Positions 1 to 5,881 of a stretch of 6,500 nt of DNA are shown here, piece after piece. The stretch covers positions 1-6,500 of the forward strand of contig VXOZ01000026.1 in NCBI GenBank assembly GCA_009839775.1. The letters run 5' to 3'. Under the pieces are notes generated by a model that was not told the origin of the DNA, made no database searches, and worked only from the letters and a program-made list of their open reading frames with translations. Both the position numbers and the translations under genes were made by a program. This DNA comes from Chloroflexota bacterium. Its GTDB lineage: Bacteria > Chloroflexota > UBA11872 > VXOZ01. The stretch's first letter is position 1. Every line of letters begins with the position of its first letter.

Positions 1-1
1 A

Positions 2-988
2 TCCAACATTGCCTTCGCAGTGCCGCTGCTCGTGGTGCCTCCGCTCATTTGGGGCGAGCGCCGCCTCTTAGGCCGCATTCAATCACGACTGGGACCCAAC
101 CGCGTCGGTCCGTTTGGCGCATTTCAAACGCTTGCCGATGCCGTCAAACTCCTGGGTAAAGAAGACATGATCCCGGCCGGAGCCGACCGCGTCCTTTTCA
201 TCCTGGCCCCGTTCTTGCTCTTGGTGCCGTCCTTTATGGCGTGGTCCGTTGTGCCGGTTGGTACCGAGCTTCACATCTTCGGACGGGTCATCGGCCTCTA
301 TGCCACCGATCTCAACGTGGGCGTACTTTACATCGTGGCGCTTACCTCTGTGGCGGTGTACGGCATTGTCATGGCCGGGTGGGCGTCGAACAGCAAGTAC
401 GCCTTGCTGGGCAGCCTACGGTCGAGCGCGCAGATGATCAGCTATGAGATCATGCTCGGTATAGCGCTCGTCGGCGTTGTGGTTCTCGCGGGTTCGCTCT
501 CGCTGCCTGAAATCGTGCGGCAGCAGCAGGTTCCTTTCGCCATTCCCTTGATCATTGGCGCTTTTGTCTTTGTCTGTGCCGCATTGGCGGAAACCAACCG
601 CGCGCCCTTTGACCTGCCGGAAGCGGAGACTGAGCTTGTTTCCGGTTATCACGTCGAGTATTCCGGTTGGCGGTTCTCGTTCTTCTTCCTGTCCGAGTAC
701 GCCAATATGCTCTTGGCGTCTTTCTTGGTAAGCGCGGTCTTCTTGGGCGGCGGGTGGCCGGCGCAATTCCTGGAGCCATATATCGGGCACCTTTTCACAA
801 CCTTGTTGGCCGTTGGCATCATGATGTCCAAGGTCTTCCTCTTTCTCTTCATGTATTTTTGGATTCGCGCCACGTTACCGCGATTTCGCTACGACCAAAT
901 GATGAACTTTTGCTGGAAAGTGCTCTTGCCGCTGGGCCTGCTCAATCTGGCAGTTGCCACCGTGCTCAAGTTAACGATTTACGCCTAG
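2..988 (+). CDS. nuoH: NADH-quinone oxidoreductase subunit H (ND1 family), 5' partial
   Basis: Membrane subunit of complex I that forms much of the quinone-binding chamber and anchors the peripheral arm to the membrane arm. The reading frame is open from base 2 with no stop before 986-988, so the gene starts outside the window; a GTG at base 20 is only an internal valine codon. The first visible residues fall inside transmembrane helix 1, just before the conserved GERR motif (bases 53-64), which lies near residue 35 in E. coli NuoH, so roughly 15 or more N-terminal residues are missing. Seen next are the family signatures RLGPNRVGPFG (about 86-118), KEDMIP (about 160-177), a GWASNSKYALLGSLRSSAQ region (about 377-433), and the acidic cytoplasmic loop NRAPFDLPEAETEL followed by YHVEYSG (about 596-667). 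That loop carries the acidic residues linked to quinone-coupled proton transfer. The C-terminal LPRFRYDQ-M-F-WK-LPL motif is intact. About 328 residues are visible, against 325 for E. coli NuoH in full. Followed by nuoI after 22 bases. Confidence 0.97.
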   Translation, partial: SNIAFAVPLLVVPPLIWGERRLLGRIQSRLGPNRVGPFGAFQTLADAVKLLGKEDMIPAGADRVLFILAPFLLLVPSFMAWSVVPVGTELHIFGRVIGLYATDLNVGVLYIVALTSVAVYGIVMAGWASNSKYALLGSLRSSAQMISYEIMLGIALVGVVVLAGSLSLPEIVRQQQVPFAIPLIIGAFVFVCAALAETNRAPFDLPEAETELVSGYHVEYSGWRFSFFFLSEYANMLLASFLVSAVFLGGGWPAQFLEPYIGHLFTTLLAVGIMMSKVFLFLFMYFWIRATLPRFRYDQMMNFCWKVLLPLGLLNLAVATVLKLTIYA

Positions 989-996
989 AAAAAATC

Positions 997-1002
997 GGGG
1001 AG
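997..1002 (+). promoter_or_regulatory. ribosome binding site of nuoI
   Basis: GGGGAG, followed by AGTG, ends 8 bases before the ATG at 1011, in the 22-base nuoH-nuoI gap. Spacing and purine content fit a Shine-Dalgarno site and support ATG 1011 as the start. No promoter or terminator fits in this gap. Confidence 0.6.
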
Positions 1003-1010
1003 AGTGTGCC

Positions 1011-1469
1011 ATGGGTTTTCGGTTTGACTCGCTGCTGCCGATTGCGAAAGGGCTCAGCGTTACCCTTCGTGAGTTCTTCCGGCGGCCGGTTACCATCCGC
1101 TATCCGGAGCAGAAGCGGCCCCTCTCTGCGATCTATCGCGGCGCGGTGGGCATGAGACGCAGACCGGATGGACGGCCAAAGTGCGTGGGCTGCGGCCTGT
1201 GCGAAACCGCCTGTCCAAATGAATGCATTACCATCACAACGGAATCGAACCCCGCGCAGCCGACGGAGAAAGTGGTAACGTCGTATACGCTTGACGTTGG
1301 CCGCTGTCTCTTCTGCAGCCTCTGCGTGGAAGCCTGCCCGGTTGAAGCCTTGGAGATGACCAACGCATACGATTTCTCAACGGACGATCGCAGCACGCTC
1401 ATCTACGACGTAGATCGCTTGATGGACCTGGTGGATAAGCAGGGCAAGGAGGTCGCAACGCTTGACTAG
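1011..1469 (+). CDS. nuoI: NADH-quinone oxidoreductase subunit I, 2x[4Fe-4S] ferredoxin-type protein
   Basis: Peripheral-arm subunit that carries clusters N6a and N6b and passes electrons toward the terminal cluster and quinone. The 152-residue protein has two CxxCxxCxxxCP motifs: C58, C61, C64, C68 and C99, C102, C105, C109. In the usual crossed arrangement of 8Fe ferredoxins, the fourth cysteine of each motif binds the other cluster. Ahead of motif 1 is the conserved YRGAVGMRRRPDGRPKC stretch (residues 42-58), typical of NuoI. The N-terminal part (LPIAKGLSVTLREFF, residues 9-23) matches the amphipathic segment with which NuoI lies on NuoH. The protein is shorter than E. coli NuoI (180 residues), mainly at the ends, with about 43 residues after the last cysteine. 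C72 is an extra cysteine just after motif 1. The start is ATG with GGGGAG 8 bases upstream. The last 8 bases overlap nuoJ, and the end of the gene contains the nuoJ ribosome binding site. Confidence 0.97.
   Translation: MGFRFDSLLPIAKGLSVTLREFFRRPVTIRYPEQKRPLSAIYRGAVGMRRRPDGRPKCVGCGLCETACPNECITITTESNPAQPTEKVVTSYTLDVGRCLFCSLCVEACPVEALEMTNAYDFSTDDRSTLIYDVDRLMDLVDKQGKEVATLD
1446..1453 (+). promoter_or_regulatory. ribosome binding site of nuoJ inside nuoI
   Basis: AAGGAGGT, a full-consensus Shine-Dalgarno sequence, ends 8 bases before the TTG at 1462. It lies within the coding sequence of nuoI. It is the strongest such site in the window and decides the nuoJ start in favour of TTG over later codons. 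Confidence 0.8.
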
Positions 1470-2100
1470 CGAGACCTTGCTTACCCTGATCTTTGCGTAT
1501 TTCGCGCTGGCGAGCGTGGTGTTCGCCGTGCTCGTCATCATGCTGCGCAATCCGGTCCAGTGCGCGCTCTCGCTCGTGGGCGTTGTGTTCCATCTTGCAG
1601 GAATCTTTATCCTGCTGCGCGCCGAATTTCTCGCCGCGGCACACATAATCATCTATGCCGGCGCTATTATCGTGCTCTTCCTCTTCACCATGATGCTGCT
1701 CAATATCGGTGCGGTGGAGCGTGTGCGTCAGTTTCACGTGCAAGCGCCTCTCGCCATAGTGATTGGTGCCATCCTCTTCTTGGAGTTCATCGTCCTCACC
1801 GGAGCCACCATCACCATTGGTGCCCAGGGACCCCATTCGCCCGCATGGGTCGCGGGACAGGGCGGGAACGTACAGGCATTAGGGCAAGTGCTCTTTCGCG
1901 ACTACTTGCTTCCCTTTGAAGTGGCCTCCGTATTATTGACGGCTGCGGTAGTGGGCGCCATCGTCTTGGCGAGACAAAGGCCGCGACGGCCACGCTCATC
2001 TTCTGAGATGGGGGTGGCAGAGTGGATGGCGGAACGGTACGAGAAAGCCAACGTCAGAAGCAGCAACCGGCCAAACAGCGCTGAGGAGATAGGCGACTGA
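1462..2100 (+). CDS. nuoJ: NADH-quinone oxidoreductase subunit J (ND6 family)
   Basis: Membrane subunit of the proximal part of the complex I membrane arm. Its third helix contains the pi-bulge region involved in coupling quinone reduction to proton pumping. The 212-residue protein has five hydrophobic segments, at about residues 4-27, 33-52, 57-80, 94-118 and 149-171. Family signatures are RNPVQCALSLV (29-39), AEFLAAAHIIIYAGAIIVLF (54-73, the pi-bulge helix) and LFRDYLLPFEVASVLLTAA (144-162). After the last helix comes a tail of about 40 polar residues (171-212), beginning with the basic RQRPRRPR. The tail makes the protein longer than E. coli NuoJ (184 residues). The TTG start is chosen because AAGGAGGT sits 8 bases upstream; the gene overlaps nuoI by 8 bases, so translation is probably coupled. 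The stop is followed after 1 base by nuoK. Confidence 0.95.
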   Translation: MTSETLLTLIFAYFALASVVFAVLVIMLRNPVQCALSLVGVVFHLAGIFILLRAEFLAAAHIIIYAGAIIVLFLFTMMLLNIGAVERVRQFHVQAPLAIVIGAILFLEFIVLTGATITIGAQGPHSPAWVAGQGGNVQALGQVLFRDYLLPFEVASVLLTAAVVGAIVLARQRPRRPRSSSEMGVAEWMAERYEKANVRSSNRPNSAEEIGD

Positions 2101-2101
2101 G

Positions 2102-2410
2102 ATGATCATCCCAGCCTTGGAATACTACTTGGTGCTGGGCGCGGCACTCTTCATCATCGGCTTGCTCGGTGTGCTGGTGCGGCGTAACTTGCTTATTGTG
2201 TTTATGTCAATTGAGCTTATTTTGCTGGGAGCCAACGTCACTTTTGTAGGGTTCGCCGTGGCTTTGGATAACATGCTGGGGCAAGCCTTTGTCATCTTCT
2301 CGCTTACGGTTGCCGCCGCGGAAGCCGCGGTCGGACTGGCTATCATTGTGGCGTTGTCGCGTCATCGGGATACGCTGAACGTCGATGAAATCAACACACT
2401 CAAAGGCTAG
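2102..2410 (+). CDS. nuoK: NADH-quinone oxidoreductase subunit K (ND4L family)
   Basis: Small three-helix membrane subunit that lies between NuoJ and NuoN and carries part of the central hydrophilic axis used in proton translocation. The 102-residue length is near the usual size (about 100). Hydrophobic segments are at about residues 6-26, 29-52 and 62-85. The two essential membrane glutamates are present: E38 in the FMSIELILLGAN motif and E74 in the TVAAAEAAVGLAI motif, equivalent to E36 and E72 in E. coli. The basic RRN after helix 1 is also typical. The start is the ATG one base after the nuoJ stop. GAGGAG at 2083-2088, inside the end of nuoJ, is a possible ribosome binding site, though its 13-base spacing is long; reinitiation by ribosomes ending nuoJ is likely to help. 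Confidence 0.97.
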   Translation: MIIPALEYYLVLGAALFIIGLLGVLVRRNLLIVFMSIELILLGANVTFVGFAVALDNMLGQAFVIFSLTVAAAEAAVGLAIIVALSRHRDTLNVDEINTLKG

Positions 2411-2425
2411 AGGCACAGAGAGATA

Positions 2426-4333
2426 ATGGCCGACGTTGCCTGGCTAATTCCGCTGCTGCCGTTCGTCGCTTTCGCGATCAACGGCGTCTTTGGTCGCAAA
2501 TATCTCAAGAAGCATACCGGCCTCATTGCTAACGCGGGTGTGCTGGGCGCGCTTGTCGTCAGCGTGGCCTTGTTCATTGCACAGTTGGACCACGCGGAAC
2601 CGCAGTCAGTCACGCTTTGGACGTGGGCGGTTTCCGGCGATTTCGCCTTGGACATTGCGCTGCGCGTTGATGCCCTTACGCTCGTTATGCTGCTCGTGGT
2701 CACGAGCGTTTCTTTCATGGTCCACGTCTATTCGATTGGCTACATGGAACACGATCCCGGCTTTTGGCGGTTCTTCACCTATTTGCCGCTGTTTGTTTTC
2801 GCGATGATCATGCTCGTGATGGCGAACAACCTGCTGGTCTTATTCGTCTTCTGGGAAGCCGTCGGTTTGTGCTCCTATCTCTTGATTGGGTTCTGGTTTG
2901 AGCGCCAGTCGGCGTCCGCGGCCGCCGTCAAGGCCTTCTTGACGAACCGTATCGGGGATGTGGGCTTCCTCATCGGGCTCCTGTTGGCGTGGTATGTCTT
3001 CGGGACATTGGACTACGACGAAATCTTCGCGCAAGCCCCGGCCGTTGCAGCCGCGACACCGGGCATGCTTACGATCATCTGTCTTCTGCTCTTTGTGGGC
3101 GCCATGGGCAAGTCGGCGCAATTCCCGCTGCACGTGTGGCTGCCTGACGCAATGGAAGGCCCAACGCCGGTCAGCGCGTTGATCCACGCGGCCACGATGG
3201 TCACGGCGGGTGTCTACATGGTGGCGAGATTCAACCCGCTATACGTATTGTCATCCAATGCCATGGCGGTTGTGGCGATTGTCGGCGCGTTTACGGCTCT
3301 TTTTGCGGCGACCATCGGCCTGGCACAGAACGACATCAAGCGTGTGCTTGCGTACTCCACCGTTAGTCAACTCGGGCTGATGTTTATGGCTCTCGGCGTG
3401 GGTGCCTTTACCGCGGCGATTTTCCACTTGGCTACCCACGCGTTTTTCAAAGGATTGCTCTTCCTGGGTTCCGGCTCCGTCATTCACGGCACCAACGAAG
3501 AGCAGGACATGCAGCGCATGGGCGGCCTCTTTGGCAAGATGCCGGTTACCGGTTCAACGTACATCATCGGCGGTCTGGCGCTCTCCGGCATCATCCCACT
3601 GGCGGGATTCTGGAGTAAGGACGAACTGCTCGGAGCCACGCTGCTTGCCGGCGGGATGGGCTACCTGCTTTATGCCTTAGGCGCGTCGGCCTCGTTCCTT
3701 ACGGCCATCTACACGTTCCGCATGATTTTCCTTACTTTCTTCGGTAAGACCCGTATGGAGACCGGGCGATTCTCGCACGTTCACGAGTCGCCGCGTGTGA
3801 TGACCATACCCCTCATCGTCTTGGCGGTGGGAGCGGCGCTTGCGGGGTTTGTGGGCGTTCCACCCGAGCACGGACTAATTCACGACTACTTGCACGATAC
3901 GTTCATAGCGGCGGAGCTAGCCGGTCTCGTCCATAAGCCGTCTACGGCGTTTGTGCTCGGCGTCATGGCTGTCTCGACTCTCATTGCGCTCGTCGGTATT
4001 CTCATTGCCTACAGTATATTCATGCGCAAGTCGCCGGCTCCCGAGACTGTCGCCGGCAGGGCGGGGCCGCTCCATACGTTATTGGTCAACAAGTATTTCC
4101 TTGATGATTTCTACGACACCGTCCTGGCAGGTGGCACCCGTGGCGTGGGTTGGCTCTTTGCCTGGTTCGACCTGAATATCGTAGATGGCCTAGTGAACCT
4201 CATTGGCTTGATTGTCAGCGGCGTGGGCGGCGGTCTCCGCCGTATGCAAACCGGCCGTCTGGAAAACTATGCCTTTAGCGTTGTCTTGGGTACAGCGCTC
4301 GTCCTTGCCTTCTATATCATAATGGTGCGTTGA
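2426..4333 (+). CDS. nuoL: NADH-quinone oxidoreductase subunit L (ND5 family), distal proton channel
   Basis: Antiporter-like subunit at the far end of the complex I membrane arm, holding one proton channel and the long lateral helix that runs back along the arm. The 635-residue protein is close to E. coli NuoL (613) and is intact. Channel residues line up almost one to one with E. coli: E144 in FWEAVGLCSYLLIGFW, D178 in TNRIGDVG, K229 in GAMGKSAQFPLHVWLPDAM, H254 in ALIHAATMVTAGVY, K305 in NDIKRVLAYSTVSQLG, H334 and H338, K342 in HAFFKGLLFLGSGS, and K398 in GFWSKDELL (E. coli K399). The C-terminal third has the family elements NKYFLDDFYD (555-564), the lateral-helix region, and a final anchoring helix after LRRMQTGRLENYA (604-616). 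ATG 2426 is preceded only by a weak purine run (AGAGAGA, 2417-2423), so coupling to nuoK, whose stop is 15 bases upstream, is likely. The stop codon is part of the nuoM ribosome binding site. Confidence 0.97.
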   Translation: MADVAWLIPLLPFVAFAINGVFGRKYLKKHTGLIANAGVLGALVVSVALFIAQLDHAEPQSVTLWTWAVSGDFALDIALRVDALTLVMLLVVTSVSFMVHVYSIGYMEHDPGFWRFFTYLPLFVFAMIMLVMANNLLVLFVFWEAVGLCSYLLIGFWFERQSASAAAVKAFLTNRIGDVGFLIGLLLAWYVFGTLDYDEIFAQAPAVAAATPGMLTIICLLLFVGAMGKSAQFPLHVWLPDAMEGPTPVSALIHAATMVTAGVYMVARFNPLYVLSSNAMAVVAIVGAFTALFAATIGLAQNDIKRVLAYSTVSQLGLMFMALGVGAFTAAIFHLATHAFFKGLLFLGSGSVIHGTNEEQDMQRMGGLFGKMPVTGSTYIIGGLALSGIIPLAGFWSKDELLGATLLAGGMGYLLYALGASASFLTAIYTFRMIFLTFFGKTRMETGRFSHVHESPRVMTIPLIVLAVGAALAGFVGVPPEHGLIHDYLHDTFIAAELAGLVHKPSTAFVLGVMAVSTLIALVGILIAYSIFMRKSPAPETVAGRAGPLHTLLVNKYFLDDFYDTVLAGGTRGVGWLFAWFDLNIVDGLVNLIGLIVSGVGGGLRRMQTGRLENYAFSVVLGTALVLAFYIIMVR

Positions 4334-4335
4334 GG
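4332..4335 (+). promoter_or_regulatory. ribosome binding site of nuoM overlapping the nuoL stop
   Basis: GAGG (within TGAGGTAG) includes the last two bases of the nuoL stop codon. It is 5 bases from TTG 4341 and 8 bases from GTG 4344. The spacing slightly favours GTG as the real start, so the nuoM start is uncertain by one codon. The layout implies that termination on nuoL and initiation on nuoM are coupled. Confidence 0.5.
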
Positions 4336-4340
4336 TAGCA

Positions 4341-5846
4341 TTGGTGGAGTCAATTCCGATTCTCTCGCTCATTCTCTGGCTGCCGCTTGTTGCGGCCGTC
4401 GTCGTGCTCTTTCTGCCGGAGCGCCGCGCCATGTTTGCCGTGTCGCTCGCGGGGACATTGCTTTCGCTCGTATTGAGTGTGGTCGTATGGGTGAGCTTCG
4501 AATCCGGCGCCGGTATGCAGTTTCGGGAGACGTTCGACTGGCTGCCGGCCCTGGGCATCCAGTATGCGCTGGGCGTGGACGGCATCAGCCTGCTGATGGT
4601 GCTCCTGAATACGTTCCTCTTCTTCCTGTGCATTGTCTATGCCTGGGCATCGGTGCACGAGCGCGTGAAAGAGTACCTCTTCACCATGCTCATTCTGGAA
4701 GTGGGCATAACCGGCGTGTTCCTCGCGCTGGACTTCGTGCTCTTCTACGTGTTCTGGGAAGTCATGCTCATTCCCATGTACGTGTTGATTGGCGTGTGGG
4801 GTGGTGAGCGCCGCGTCTATGCGACGGTGAAGTTCGTGCTCTACACGCTTTTTGGCAGCCTGCTCATGTTGGTTGCCATCCTGGCGCTGTACTTTGTGCA
4901 CGGCAATACAACCGGCGTGTATACGTTCGACATACTCGAACTCACACAGGGTACGTATGGCGAGCGCTTCCAGCTTTGGGCCTTCCTGGCATTCTTCCTC
5001 GCCTTTGCGATCAAGGTGCCTATGATTCCCTTCCACACGTGGCTGCCGGATGCCCACGTGGAGGCACCGACAACCGGCAGCGTCATCCTGGCCGGCATTC
5101 TGCTCAAGATGGGCGGATACGGTTTCATTCGCTTCAGTCTGCCGCTCTTTCCCGATGCCAGCGAATTGGCGCAGACGGCAATCCTTGTCCTATCGGTCAT
5201 TGCGATTCTCTATGGCGCGTTGGTCGCCCTCATGCAAACGGACCTAAAGAAACTCATTGCCTACTCATCGGTAAGCCACATGGGATTCGTGACCCTGGGC
5301 ATCTTCTCCTTTACGCAGCAGGGTCTTGACGGCGCCATCATGCAGATGTTCAGCCACGGCCTGGTAACCGGCGCCCTCTTCCTGTGCGTGGGACAGCTTT
5401 ACGAACGCACCCATGACCGGCTGATAGCGAACCTGGGCGGACTGGCGCACCGCTGGCCGGTGTATGCCACGCTCTTGCTCTTCTTCTCGCTCGCCTCCAT
5501 CGGATTGCCGGGGCTGTCGGGATTTGTCGGCGAATTCATGGTACTGCTCGGCGCCTTCATGACCGGTACGCGCATCTTTGGCGTGCTCGCGGTTCTCGGC
5601 ATCATACTTTCCGCTGCGTACATGCTGTGGATGTACTGGCGGGTCATGCTCGGCACTCTGAAAGACGCCCACAGCCGCCTTGAGGACATCACCAGGTTGG
5701 AGACCGCGGTGCTCGTGGCCCTGGCAGTGGTGGTGGTATGGGCCGGGGTGCAGCCACAGATATTTGTTGAACTCTTTAGCGCCGACACCAGTGGAATCAT
5801 GCAAGGCTTAGCGGAATCCGGGGTGTCGAGCGCTGTGATTCGTTAG
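4341..5846 (+). CDS. nuoM: NADH-quinone oxidoreductase subunit M (ND4 family), middle proton channel
   Basis: Antiporter-like membrane subunit between NuoN and NuoL that carries one of the proton channels of complex I. The 501-residue protein is near E. coli NuoM (509). Key residues are present: E140 in FYVFWEVMLIPMYVLIG, K225 in FAIKVPMIPFHTWLPDAHVE, K256 in AGILLKMGGYGFIRF, H313 in SSVSHMGFVTLG, H339 in MFSHGLVTGALFL, and E398 in GLSGFVGEFM. E140, K225, K256 and E398 correspond to E144, K234, K265 and E407 of E. coli. The glutamate in the last helix pair, where NuoL has lysine, identifies this as NuoM rather than a second NuoL, as does FHTWLPDAHVEAPTTGSV. The start may be TTG 4341 or the next codon, GTG 4344; the latter has the better ribosome-binding-site spacing and would remove one residue. 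It follows nuoL by 7 bases. Confidence 0.96.
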   Translation: MVESIPILSLILWLPLVAAVVVLFLPERRAMFAVSLAGTLLSLVLSVVVWVSFESGAGMQFRETFDWLPALGIQYALGVDGISLLMVLLNTFLFFLCIVYAWASVHERVKEYLFTMLILEVGITGVFLALDFVLFYVFWEVMLIPMYVLIGVWGGERRVYATVKFVLYTLFGSLLMLVAILALYFVHGNTTGVYTFDILELTQGTYGERFQLWAFLAFFLAFAIKVPMIPFHTWLPDAHVEAPTTGSVILAGILLKMGGYGFIRFSLPLFPDASELAQTAILVLSVIAILYGALVALMQTDLKKLIAYSSVSHMGFVTLGIFSFTQQGLDGAIMQMFSHGLVTGALFLCVGQLYERTHDRLIANLGGLAHRWPVYATLLLFFSLASIGLPGLSGFVGEFMVLLGAFMTGTRIFGVLAVLGIILSAAYMLWMYWRVMLGTLKDAHSRLEDITRLETAVLVALAVVVVWAGVQPQIFVELFSADTSGIMQGLAESGVSSAVIR

Positions 5847-5869
5847 CTTTCAGTGTTGAGGGCGTATGT

Positions 5870-5874
5870 AAGGA
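5870..5874 (+). promoter_or_regulatory. ribosome binding site of nuoN
   Basis: AAGGA, in the context GTAAGGAAT, ends 7 bases before GTG 5882, in the 35-base nuoM-nuoN gap. An in-frame TAG at 5876-5878 excludes any earlier start, so site and stop together fix GTG 5882 as the first possible start. The gap holds no convincing terminator hairpin or promoter. Confidence 0.7.
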
Positions 5875-5881
5875 ATAGCCC

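Noticed and set aside
20..22. GTG near the left edge as a start of nuoH.
   Set aside because: The frame is open upstream to the window edge, and this codon sits inside the first membrane helix just before GERR, so the real start lies further upstream.
667..1155. Open frame of 162 codons on the plus strand spanning the nuoH-nuoI junction.
   Set aside because: It overlaps conserved coding sequence of both genes in another frame, has no plausible ribosome binding site role and resembles no family I know.
4350..5057. Long open frame of 235 codons on the minus strand opposite nuoM.
   Set aside because: Its translation is rich in His, Glu, Gln and Arg, as expected when hydrophobic codons are read backwards, and it lies wholly inside a clear nuoM coding region. 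It is a shadow.
2426..5846. Similarity of NuoL and NuoM to Mrp-type antiporter or hydrogenase subunits as a sign of a different complex.
   Set aside because: The NuoL C-terminal lateral-helix region, the NuoM-specific E398 and the neighbouring nuoH-I-J-K and nuoN genes all fit ordinary complex I.
5860..5881. Possible hairpin GGGC...GCCC around the nuoN ribosome binding site.
   Set aside because: The stem is only 4 base pairs with a 14-base loop and cannot be extended in either direction; such pairing is expected by chance.
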